Source of the DNA: Polyangiaceae bacterium
GTDB lineage: Bacteria > Myxococcota_A > Polyangia > Polyangiales > Polyangiaceae
Assembly: GCA_020633235.1 (NCBI GenBank)
Contig: JACKEA010000004.1
Coordinates: forward strand, 62,001 to 126,000
DNA length: 64,000 bases
Direction of reading: 5' to 3'
Part shown: positions 8,325 through 16,561 of the stretch, piece after piece
How positions within the stretch are numbered: position 1 is the first letter of the stretch
Layout: each line of letters begins with the position of its first letter
Program-made: the position numbers and the translations under genes
The notes under the pieces: generated by a model
Seen by the model: the letters and a program-made list of their open reading frames with translations, nothing else
Told to the model about the DNA's origin: nothing
The model's database searches: none

Positions 8325-10553
8325 ATGCGGTACTTGGCGGGCGCCGCGCTGTTGGCGCTCTCGGGCTTTGCGGCGTGTGGCGGGGACGACGGCGCGGCCG
8401 CACCTCACGGCACGGTGGACGCCGGCACGGAAGGCGGCGTCGACGCCGCGGCGGATGCCGACGCGGCGCCCGGCTGCGGCACTGCCGGCCCCACGCTCTC
8501 GGCCGGCACCGAGCTGGCCTTTGACGACGGCACCCCGCACGCGGACATCCGCCATCAAACGGCGGCCATCACCATCGACGGCACCGAATACAAACTTGCA
8601 GAAGCTCCGCTCTGGGAAGCCGTGCGCTTCGAGCTGGCGCACCCCGCAAAGGTCCTGGGCTTCCGGGTGCAGTGGGCCAACGTGGACGCCGCGGCAGCAC
8701 CGGACATGAAGCTCGAGGCCGGGCTCTACGGCGACTTCGGTTACAACGGCTTCGACTTCTGGGCGCCGGACCCATTGTGGACGGGCACGCGCTGCGTCTC
8801 CGACATGACGGACGGCCAGTGGCTCGACTACGCGTTGCCCGAGCCCGTGGTGATCGACGAGCCCGGACTGGTGTACGTGGCCCACCACGCTGCCAGCCCT
8901 ACGGACCCGGTCTTCTATTACGACGACTCCGCCGCGGACAACTGCGACGCCTTCGACAGCTGTCGCTCGGCCTTCAACCTGCCGGAGGTGCCCGGCTACT
9001 ACAACGGCACCTCGTTCCCGTTCCAGCGCGACTTCTTGGTGCGGCTGGTGGTCGAGTACACGGACGACGTGAAGCCCGCGGACAAGCTATTTCAGGAGGT
9101 GCCCACCGAGTCCGGAGACCACGTCTCCTGGGCCGACTACGACGGCGACGGCTTCGACGACGCGCTGGTCAGCGGCAAGCTCCTGAAGAACGACGGCGGC
9201 ACCTTCAGCGACGTGACCCAGAGCGCGGGGCTGGCGGGAGTTTCCGCCACCGGCGGCGTCTTTGGCGACTACGACAACGACGGCTGCCTGGATTTGTTCC
9301 TATTTTCCGAGTCTCCCGCGAACGGCGACACGCTGATGCGCTCGAAGTGCGACGGCACCTTCGAGGACGTGACGGCGGCGGCGAAGATCACGGACCTGCA
9401 GAGCTACGAAGATTGCGGCGATCCGGCCAACGTGCACGCGCCCTCCGCCGCCGCCGCGTGGGTGGATCTGGACGCGGACGGCTTCCTGGATCTCTACGTC
9501 GCCAACTTCATCTGCTGGAGCAAGGAGACGTATTACATCGACACCGTGTTCCACAACGAGAAGGACGGCACCTTCTCCGACTGGACCGGGACGCACGGCT
9601 TCTCGAGCAACAAGGCGCCCAGCCGCGGTGCGGCACCGGCGGACGCCGATGGCGACGGCGACATCGACTTGTTCGTGAATGCGTACCGGTTGCGTCCCAA
9701 CTACTTCTTCGTCAACGACGGCAGCGGCACCGTGTCGGAGAGCGGACAGACGACGGGGCTCGCCGGCGTGGCGACGCAAGCCGGCGTGGTGGTGTACTTC
9801 GGCCACACCATCGGCGCCGCTTGGGGATCTCGACAACGACGGCGACTTCGATCTTATCGCCGCGAACCTGGCGCACCCCCGCTTCTTCAATTTCTCCGAC
9901 AAGACACAGGTGCTGATCAACGACGGCAGCGGGCACTTCACGGACAAGGCCGGCACTTGGGAAAAGCCGGTGAGCGCCGCTGGGCTGCGCTACCAGGAGA
10001 CGCACTCGGTGCCGGCGCTGGCGGACTTCGACCAGGACGGCGTCCTCGACATGGTGATCACGGCCATCTACGACGGACGGCCCACTGACTTCTACTGGGG
10101 CAAGGGTGACGGCACCTTCGAGCTGGACGCCTACCACGCTGGGATCACGACCAAGAACGGCTGGGGCGTGGCCACGGCGGACTACGACAACGACGGCGAC
10201 GAGGACGTGTTCGCGACCAAGCTGTTCCGCAACGACACGCGCCGAGCAAGGGGCACTGGCTCCAGGTGCGGGTGAACGGCAATGTCAGCGCGAACCGCGC
10301 GGCGATCGGTGCTTCGGTCTTGGTGCAGGGGGGTGGCAAGAAGTGGCTGCGGCAGGTGCAAGGCGGAACCGGCAAGGGCGGGCAGGATTCGCTCACGCTG
10401 CACTTCGGCCTGGGCGCGGTCACCAGCGTGGACACGATCACGATCACGTTCCCGGGTGGCAAGCAGGTGAAGTTCAGCGGCCCCATCGCGGTGGATCAGC
10501 GCTTGTGGCTGGCGGAGGACGGCTCGCAGAAGAGCGGTATGTCGCCACCGTAG
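8325..10553 (+). CDS. FG-GAP/VCBS repeat lipoprotein with ASPIC/UnbV-like C-terminus (two frame breaks)
   Basis: The product starts with a lipoprotein signal (lipobox FAAC, Cys18) and contains several FG-GAP calcium-type repeats (SWADYDGDGFDDALVSG, GDYDNDGCLDLFLF, WVDLDADGFLDLYVAN). At about 9826, in a GGGG run, the coding frame moves: the first frame degenerates and DLDNDGDFDLIAANLAHP continues in another. At about 10240 it moves back, giving TPSKGHWLQVRVNG, then SANRAAIGASV and ITITFPGGKQ, the hallmark of the ASPIC/UnbV domain. The two shifts together restore the original frame, so sequencing or assembly indels are the simplest explanation. Such proteins are usually cell-surface beta-propellers; the ligand is unknown. 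Confidence 0.85.
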
Positions 10554-10579
10554 CGGCTTGTCGTCAGGACGGCGCCATG

Positions 10580-10610
10580 TTGACAACGCATAAGCAGGCG
10601 CTTATACGTT
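10580..10610 (+). promoter_or_regulatory. Promoter with overlapping operator palindrome for arsR-AHSA1 pair
   Basis: TTGACA (10580-10585) is a perfect sigma-70 -35 box; 17 bp later TATACG (10603-10608) can serve as -10. Between and over them lies the palindrome ATAAGC-AGGC-GCTTAT (10590-10605), extended to AACG/CGTT outside (10585-10610) with one mismatch. A repressor bound here would block polymerase, as expected for autoregulation by the ArsR-type protein encoded next. The predicted start of transcription falls at about 10615, on the GTG start codon itself, suggesting a leaderless mRNA. Confidence 0.75.
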
Positions 10611-10614
10611 GTGG

Positions 10615-10932
10615 GTGAGCGAGAACATCGACGTTTTCCGAGCGCTGGCGGATCCCACGCGGCGAGCCATCCTGGAGCAGCTGGCTCTGGGGGAGACCAC
10701 CGTGAAGGACCTCACGGCGCGCTTCAGCGTGTCGCAGCCGGCGGTGTCGCAGCACCTGGCGGCGCTGCGGCGCGCGGGTCTGGTCAGCGAGCGGCGCGCC
10801 GGGCGCTTTGCTCACTACCGAGCAAACCCCGAGGGACTGCGTCCCCTCGTGGAGTGGATCGATCACTTTCGGAGCTTCTGGCCCGAACGCATTCGGAGGC
10901 TCGAGGGCCTCCTACAGGAGATGGACGAATGA
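10615..10932 (+). CDS. ArsR/SmtB-type HTH repressor (SdpR-like)
   Basis: A 105-residue winged-helix protein: FRALADPTRRAILEQLA opens the domain, VSQPAVSQHLAALRRAGLV is the recognition helix region, and ERRAGRFAHYR is the wing. It lacks the metal-binding Cys motifs of true ArsR/SmtB sensors and belongs to the sub-group that travels with SRPBCC/AHSA1 proteins. The GTG at 10615 is chosen because a TTG at 10609 would lie inside the operator. It shares an ATGA overlap with the AHSA1 gene, and the palindrome upstream is probably its own binding site. Confidence 0.92.
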   Translation: MSENIDVFRALADPTRRAILEQLALGETTVKDLTARFSVSQPAVSQHLAALRRAGLVSERRAGRFAHYRANPEGLRPLVEWIDHFRSFWPERIRRLEGLLQEMDE

Positions 10933-11372
10933 GCGAAACCCAATCCATCGTCGTGAAGTACGAGCTGGCGCAGGCGCCAGAAAAGGTATGGCGCGCCCTC
11001 ACGGAACCCAAGCTCCTCGCTGCCTGGCTGATGGACAACGACATCGCGCCCGTGGTGGGTCATCGCTTTCAATTTCGTGCGCAGCCGGTTCCGGGTTGGG
11101 ACGGCGTCGTCGATTGCGAGGTGCTCGAGGTCGTGCCCTTCGAGCGATTGAGCTACAGCTGGCGCGGCGGATCGGACCAGCTCGAAGGCTACGGCGGAAA
11201 GCTCGACACGGTGGTCACTTGGACCCTCGAGAAGTCCGCCTCCGGTGGCACCCTGCTGGAGCTGAACCACTCCGGATTCACTCCCAAGAACGCGTTCGCG
11301 TTCGAGAACTTGGGCAAGGGCTGGCGCGGCAAGCTCGCCGAGCGCATCGAGCGAGTGCTCACGGAGCTGTGA
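10929..11372 (+). CDS. SRPBCC/AHSA1 family protein
   Basis: A 147-residue START/Bet v 1-like fold protein of the Activator of Hsp90 ATPase homologue 1 family, as used in many bacterial ArsR-linked operons. The typical opening APEKVWRALTEPKLLAAWL is present, followed by the central beta strands (FERLSYSWRG) and a closing long helix (GWRGKLAERIERVL). The domain forms a hydrophobic cavity; ligand unknown. ATG overlaps the upstream regulator stop by 4 bases, so expression is coupled. It converges with the membrane protein gene with only 3 bp between stop codons. Confidence 0.9.
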   Translation: MSETQSIVVKYELAQAPEKVWRALTEPKLLAAWLMDNDIAPVVGHRFQFRAQPVPGWDGVVDCEVLEVVPFERLSYSWRGGSDQLEGYGGKLDTVVTWTLEKSASGGTLLELNHSGFTPKNAFAFENLGKGWRGKLAERIERVLTEL

Positions 11373-11375
11373 CGG

Positions 11376-12947
11376 CTACCAGCCGTTCATCTCGAGGAAG
11401 CGGGTGAGGCGCGGGTCGCCCTTGGACAGGGGCGGCAACCACTCGCCCACCCGCTGTCGCGTCCACACGGTGGCCTCGCCCGGGGGCGAGAGCTCGTAGC
11501 GGTACAGCTCGGCGCGGATGACGCGCGGCGGCCCGTCCGGAAACGGGTTGCTGGCGAGCAAGCTCAGGGTCTTCTCGTCACCTTCCAGCAGCTTTTCCAC
11601 GAAGTGCACCGTCCACGGGTGCTGGTACGGCTGCCCCATGGCGGCGAACCAGATCTGCCAGTCCAACCGCAGGTGGTACGGCGTGATCCAGCACGGTCGC
11701 CGCGTCGGGTCTCCGGGCTTGCACTTGAACTCGTAGGCTGTCCACTTCGTGCGCGCATCCGGCTTCGCGTCGCGGGTCCCCTCGAACACGATCTCGTAGC
11801 GCTTGCGCCCCACGCTGCCGAAGGCGCCGTAGGTGTTCACCAGACCCAGGGGCTCGAAGGAGCGGTTCATCGCTTGCCGAGACGACAGCAAGTTGGAGAC
11901 GGGGAAGATGCTGAGCAAGCCCACTACGCCGAAGACACCGGCCACGGCGCGCCCCTGCCCGCGCGACGCCTGCGCCGTTTCCTTGGCGCGCTCGCTGGCG
12001 CGGACCCACGTGTTCGGCAGCAGCCGGCGCCACAGGGTGTCGTCGAAGCAGGCCAGGATGGGCACGATGGTGAGCCAGTTCAGGAACGCGAGGTTCCCGC
12101 TCAGGATCAGAGTGATCTGGAGCGCCAGCATCACGGCGCCGGCGGCGTGGCGCAGCCTGCGTCTCGGAACGAACACGAACAGTGGCGCAACCAGCTCCGC
12201 GAAGTGATTGAACAGCACTCCGCCGGCCAGCGCCCAGTGCGGTAGGGCATTGAAGTACGGCGTGAGCGGCCCCGGGATGGGCTGCGTCTCGAAGTGGTAG
12301 TAGAGGCAGGTGAGCTCGGTCCAACACGCGTCGCCGCGCAGCTTGATAAGCCCCGCGCCCAGCATGATGCGCACGATGAGCCAGCGAAAGAGCCAGATCA
12401 CCGGCGTGGGCGGTGGCCTGCGCGGAAAGGGGCGGCCGTCGAGCAACGGCACCAAGAAGATGGCCAAGAACCCCGTCTCGCACAGCTGCATCTCCCAGCC
12501 GTAGCCGTACCAGCGCTGTCCGACGTGGATCAGCGAGAGGTACAAGAGCCACAGGACCGAGAGCACGATCGAGTTGGCGTAGCCGCACAGCACTGCCGCC
12601 GAGAGCACCACCCCGAGCCACATGGCGGCGAGCAGCACGCCGTCCGAGTGCGCGAACCAGAACAGGCTCGGGAGATTGAAGAACGCGGAGCCAAAGGAGC
12701 CGAAGTGGTGCTCGACCGCCGGCAGGTACAGGGAGATCGGCGTGAGGCCCTGCGAGCCGATCAGCGGGACGACTTGATTGGCCGCAACCAGGAACGCGAC
12801 CAGGTACACCAAGCCGAGCATGCGCAGCACGACGAAGCGTGTGAGCCAGAGCGACGGACCTTCGCCGCGCCAGCCGCGTACCAGCGCTTCCGTCCATTCT
12901 GGACGTAAACCGGGGACGTCCGTGTCGTGCTCGCGGCGGTCCGACAT
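11376..12947 (-). CDS. Lipase maturation factor (LMF1/2)-like membrane protein
   Basis: A 523-residue polytopic membrane protein. Family hallmarks are easy to see: the GWEMQLCETGFLAIFLVPL segment, WLIVRIMLGAGLIKLRGD, and CWTELTCLYYHFETQPIPGP, which match the eukaryotic lipase maturation factor signature. About eight hydrophobic segments fill residues 35-330; a soluble C-terminal region follows with conserved-looking FRWQ-type content (YHLRLDWQIWFAAMG). In vertebrates LMF1 acts in the ER on dimeric lipases; the role of bacterial homologues is not established. It is monocistronic, convergent with the AHSA1 gene. A lipase-like lipoprotein is encoded about 4 kb away at 16562, which may be coincidence. 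Confidence 0.87.
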   Translation of the reverse strand: MSDRREHDTDVPGLRPEWTEALVRGWRGEGPSLWLTRFVVLRMLGLVYLVAFLVAANQVVPLIGSQGLTPISLYLPAVEHHFGSFGSAFFNLPSLFWFAHSDGVLLAAMWLGVVLSAAVLCGYANSIVLSVLWLLYLSLIHVGQRWYGYGWEMQLCETGFLAIFLVPLLDGRPFPRRPPPTPVIWLFRWLIVRIMLGAGLIKLRGDACWTELTCLYYHFETQPIPGPLTPYFNALPHWALAGGVLFNHFAELVAPLFVFVPRRRLRHAAGAVMLALQITLILSGNLAFLNWLTIVPILACFDDTLWRRLLPNTWVRASERAKETAQASRGQGRAVAGVFGVVGLLSIFPVSNLLSSRQAMNRSFEPLGLVNTYGAFGSVGRKRYEIVFEGTRDAKPDARTKWTAYEFKCKPGDPTRRPCWITPYHLRLDWQIWFAAMGQPYQHPWTVHFVEKLLEGDEKTLSLLASNPFPDGPPRVIRAELYRYELSPPGEATVWTRQRVGEWLPPLSKGDPRLTRFLEMNGW

Positions 12948-13057
12948 GCCCTCGAAAAAAGTCCTACGCCTGCGTTTGGGGGGCGTTCAAGGCCTCAAAG
13001 GGGATCCTTGCAGAATGCCTGTAAGGCCGTTCCACCGCGGCGCGTTGTCTGCCTACC

Positions 13058-14304
13058 ATGGCGGACGTGCGTGCTCTCCCCTGGCTCCTGCTCTCCACCG
13101 CTTGCGTGATGGCCGCGCCGCCGGCCCAGGCGGAAGATGAAGCGAGGAAGGAGCCCGCGCTCCAAAGACAAGCCAGCATCACGCTATCGGTGGAAGACGC
13201 GAGCGCGGCCTCCAAGGAGATCGCCGGGCTGGTGGTGAAGCTCGGGGGCCGCGTGGTGGTGGATCGAGATCGCGAGCTCGCGCTGGACGTGCCAACCCGC
13301 GCTATCGGGATTTCGTCCAGCGTCTGTCGAGCATCGGCGAGCTGCTTTCGGAACGGGCCGAGACGGTGGACGTCTCCAACCAGATCGCGGACGCGGCCGC
13401 GGAAGAGCGCAGCGCCGAGCAACGCAGAGCGCGGCTGGCTCGTCTCGATGACATCGCGCGGGGCATACCGGAGCACATCATCGTGATGCGCGAGCGGCAG
13501 CAAGCGACGGAGGCCGTGACCCGAGCGCAGAAGCACCAGCGGGACATGGAGTCCCGCGCCTTGGTGACGCGTGTGTCGCTGGCGTTCTCGACGACGCCGG
13601 TGGAGCACGTGGGAGAAACGTCCCTGCCGTTCCCGTGGCTCGGGGACCTGGGGCTGCCCAAGCTGCTCGATACTTCCGATTCCGGGCGGCCGCCGTCGCG
13701 GGATCTGCGTGCCATCGTGGATGGCGAGTTCGGTCTTCGCGGGGGCTGGGCGCGCAGCAAGGAGCGCTACGGAACCAAGGGCACGCTGGCGCTGGCCATG
13801 AACATGCGCGTGCTCGGTGAAGCGCAGCCCGTGGGGGTGTTCGGCGGCTTCGACCTGGCGCTCGGAGGCGGCGGCGGATTCTTGTATGGCCTCCAAACGG
13901 TGCTCGGCGCCGGTGTGCCCATCGGCGATGACTTCGCGTTCGCGCTGGGCACCGGCCCCGGCGTGGACGGCATCACCAGTACCGTGCCCATCGGCGTCAC
14001 CCTGCCCATCGAGCTGTACCTCACCTGGGACTTCTCGACCTTCATGGGCGCCAACGCTTGGGTGCGGGACGGCTGGGTGTTCGCGGCGGACGAACGCAAG
14101 AAGGGCTCCACGAACGCGCCCTTCGGAGACGAGCTCTCCGCCGGCATCAGCTTCGCCTTCGGGGCGCGGGAGGGCAGCAGCTATACGCGCAATCGCTTTG
14201 GGCCGCGCCTGGGAGTCGGCTATCGCGAGATGCTGGGCACCCGCGTGTACGAGCTCACTCTCGCCTTCGGCGCACGCGAGGCGGACTACTCGGAAGCGTA
14301 TTGA
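13058..14304 (+). CDS. DUF4349-like periplasmic/envelope protein (frame break at about 13.29 kb)
   Basis: The first frame encodes a signal peptide (LPWLLLSTACVMAAPPAQAE) and ASITLSVEDASAASKEIAG, VVKLGGRVVVDRD, like the start of a DUF4349 domain. Near 13287 (gtgccaaccc) the frame moves by one base and continues as NPRYRDFVQRLSSIGELLSE, then VSNQIADAAAEERSAEQRRARLARLDDIA, the expected helical half of DUF4349. The remaining 250 residues are Gly-rich with amphipathic strands (FGGFDLALGGGGGFLYGL, GVGYREMLGTRVYELTLAF) and could be an outer-membrane beta domain; that part is inference. The smooth continuation suggests an indel error rather than a dead gene. Confidence 0.75.
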
Positions 14305-14381
14305 TGGAGCTGCTCGACACCTGTGGCCTCCGCTACACGCAGGTCGCATCTGCCCGGGCGGCTCGGTAGCGCGCCCGGAGC

Positions 14382-15380
14382 TCAGTGCGTGATCGGACCC
14401 GTGGAGATCACGAAGTCGTCGAAGTAGGTGTACTCGTCCTTGGTGGCCGCCCAATCCGCGCCGCTGCCGCCGAAGAACGTGGAGAAGTAGAAGACGTCGA
14501 TGGCGAAGGTGTCCACGTCTCGGTAGCGGATGTCCGTGCGCTCCATGGCCTTCTGCCCGTTCCACCAAGCCTCCACGATGCCGTCGTGCTGGCCCGGCGT
14601 GTTCATCACGAAGTGGTGCTCCACCTGCACCCATTCGCCGGGCACGAAGCTCCGCTGCCCACCGATGTCGTACCCGAGATCCTCGCCGTAGATGGTGGGC
14701 TGATCGGGGTGATACAGGTACTGCACGGCGTCGCCGCCGGTGCGCCACATCATGCGGCCGCTCCAGCCGTCCGTCCCGTCGGGTTTGCTGCCTCCGGTGT
14801 TGTTGGCTCCGCCTCCGAGCCCTGGGATCTTGCCGCCCTTCACGAAGTCGAAGCCCGTGCCGAACTTGACCCAGTAGGAAACGTACAGCTCGTCAAAGCT
14901 CTTGGGCAGGTTCACGAGCCACTGGGCGCCGCCCTCTCCGGGGCCCACGCCTCCCTTCGGATACAGGATGCGCAGACTCTTGCCGGAGTGCGCTTCTGCG
15001 CCTTCGACGATGTCCACACGTCCTTCCGTCAGGCCCTGGGCCCACTTGAGCCCGGTCCATTCGAGGTCCATCGCGCTCTTGGTGTAGGGACCGGTGGGAG
15101 CCGGCTCGAAGTCGACCTTCAGGATGATCTCTCCGGCGCTGCCACCGCTGCCCGCGGCGCCCCCCGTGGAGCTACCGGCGGCGCCGCCGCTGGACGAGCC
15201 CGCGCTGCCACCCGTGGCTGCGCCGCCGCTGCCGCCCGTAGCGCTGCCTGCCGCGCCACCACTCGAGCTGCCGCCGCTGGAGCTGCCTGCCGCACCGCCC
15301 GAGCTCGGTGTCTCGTCCGACTCGGAGCCACACCCCACGACCGCCAACACCAACACCGAGAGGAGAAGAGTTGCCCGCAT
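14382..15380 (-). CDS. PL14-like polysaccharide lyase, secreted lipoprotein
   Basis: ATG at 15380 gives a clean lipoprotein signal (VLVLAVVGC, Cys at about 16) followed by about 70 residues of Gly/Ser/Ala-rich spacer. The 240-residue catalytic region carries the signature of family 14 polysaccharide lyases and relatives: YVSYWVKFGTGFDFVKGGKI, PGLGGG, and SGRMMWRTGGDAVQYLYHP, then WVQVEHHFVMNTPGQHDG. Family 14 members cleave alginate or glucuronan by beta-elimination; which polymer is used here cannot be read off. A TGGT-N3-ACCA palindrome sits 83 bp upstream in the divergent intergenic region, resembling sites for FadR-type GntR regulators. Confidence 0.82.
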   Translation of the reverse strand: MRATLLLSVLVLAVVGCGSESDETPSSGGAAGSSSGGSSSGGAAGSATGGSGGAATGGSAGSSSGGAAGSSTGGAAGSGGSAGEIILKVDFEPAPTGPYTKSAMDLEWTGLKWAQGLTEGRVDIVEGAEAHSGKSLRILYPKGGVGPGEGGAQWLVNLPKSFDELYVSYWVKFGTGFDFVKGGKIPGLGGGANNTGGSKPDGTDGWSGRMMWRTGGDAVQYLYHPDQPTIYGEDLGYDIGGQRSFVPGEWVQVEHHFVMNTPGQHDGIVEAWWNGQKAMERTDIRYRDVDTFAIDVFYFSTFFGGSGADWAATKDEYTYFDDFVISTGPITH

Positions 15381-15462
15381 GCCCCGAGAGTAGCGTGCCC
15401 AGCCACCACACCGAGGCACCGCTTTCACGATCTCCGCTCCCTGGCGGCCCGGGTCCAGTTAG

Positions 15463-15473
15463 TGGTTCAACCA
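15463..15473. promoter_or_regulatory. TGGTTCAACCA palindrome, GntR/FadR-type operator candidate
   Basis: TGGTT-C-AACCA, flanked by an AT-richer stretch (AGTTAG...GTTAAATG), lies between the divergent lyase-like and Cys-rich lipoprotein genes. TGGT-N3-ACCA is the core recognised by FadR/PdhR/LldR-type regulators. No such regulator is encoded in this window, so the assignment rests on the motif and the location only. Confidence 0.4.
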
Positions 15474-15548
15474 GTTAAATGTTTGGAACTACTAGAGAAA
15501 ATGGTGGCCATCGGTCGGCTTGGCACGGCTCCTGCTCTTGCCCGGGGC

Positions 15549-16466
15549 ATGACCCACACGACCTCCAAGTCCTTGTCGCTTCATTCTTTTGGTTGGCTCG
15601 CCGCGGTAATGGCGCTGTCCGCGTGCTCGTCGGCACCCGTCGAAGAAACGCCGGCAGGGCCCGTCGGTCCCGTCGCGGCGAACGCGGCCGAGGCCTGGCC
15701 CGACGCTCCGTCCGTGCCCGCCGTCACGCACCAGCAGATCGCTCAGGCCTGCGAGCGCGCGGCGGAGTGCATCCCGGACACGATGATCCAGCCCTGCGTC
15801 AAGAGCGGCGCGTGCACCGACCCGCAGGGCAAGCTCAGTCACGAAGAGCTGTTGGCGTTGATCGATCTGTGCGTGTACGACGCCACCTTCTCCGCCGAGC
15901 GTGCCATCCCCCTGAGCGGCTTCTCCAAGCGCAACGAGCGCGCGGAGTACTTCGTGGACTGCACGCTGAAGGCCGCGGATTGCGGCGGCGTCAGCGCCTG
16001 CGTCAGCGACCGCATGGATGCCATCGAATGTCAGGAAGACGGCTGCCGAGCGACCCGCAAGCTCACTGTGACCTGCAATGGTGACGTGGCCACCCTGGAC
16101 GACGGCACCACGACGGCCACCCGCGACTGCAGCCGCGCCTACGCGCAGTGCGACCCCAAAAGCCCGACCGGATGCACGGACCGCCTGTACAGCGCGTGTG
16201 CGGACCCGTCCCTGGGTGACCACTGCGACGGAAACATTCGGCTGGGCTGCGATGGCGCGGACCAGGTGAGCTACCACGACTGCGCGCAGATGGGCGGAAG
16301 CTGCCAAACCGTGGAGGGCCGCGGCCAGTGCGTGTACCCGACGTCCGACGCGGATTGCGGCGACACCGCCGCGCCCGCCGCGTGCACCGGGGAGAGCTTG
16401 GGCGTGTGCGTCAACGGCGAACGGATCGACATGGACGCACCCGCGCTGTGCCCGGCCCAGCCGTGA
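15549..16466 (+). CDS. Cys-rich secreted lipoprotein
   Basis: A 305-residue lipoprotein (lipobox LSAC in VMALSACSSAP) with about 22 Cys residues, mostly paired (CERAAECIPD, PCVKSGACTD, CGGVSACVSDRMDAIEC). The C-terminal third (CDPKSPTGCTDRLYSAC, HCDGNIRLGCDGADQ, YHDCAQMGGSCQTVEGRGQC) is a disulfide-rich module repeatedly seen in myxobacterial exported proteins. No enzymatic motif is seen. The first Met is chosen because upstream codons are antisense to the lyase gene. A sigma-54-like GG-N10-GC motif lies just before the start (15522-15535), but it would place transcription on the start codon. Confidence 0.82.
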   Translation: MTHTTSKSLSLHSFGWLAAVMALSACSSAPVEETPAGPVGPVAANAAEAWPDAPSVPAVTHQQIAQACERAAECIPDTMIQPCVKSGACTDPQGKLSHEELLALIDLCVYDATFSAERAIPLSGFSKRNERAEYFVDCTLKAADCGGVSACVSDRMDAIECQEDGCRATRKLTVTCNGDVATLDDGTTTATRDCSRAYAQCDPKSPTGCTDRLYSACADPSLGDHCDGNIRLGCDGADQVSYHDCAQMGGSCQTVEGRGQCVYPTSDADCGDTAAPAACTGESLGVCVNGERIDMDAPALCPAQP

Positions 16467-16561
16467 TCGGATTGGGCGAGACCCGTCGCTTCGATGTAGA
16501 CTGATTCGCCTTCGCGCAGCCCACGCTGATGGGCCGCGCACATCGCGGAAAGGTCCAGCTC

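Noticed and set aside
9408..9425. Loop word TACGAAGATTGC of the hairpin repeat inside the FG-GAP gene
   Set aside because: It is within conserved coding sequence and no arms surround it.
15521..15536. Sigma-54-like promoter TGGCACG-N4-CTGCT
   Set aside because: GG-N10-GC spacing fits, but transcription would begin at the start codon of the lipoprotein gene, which is not expected for sigma-54 promoters; one -12 base is also off.
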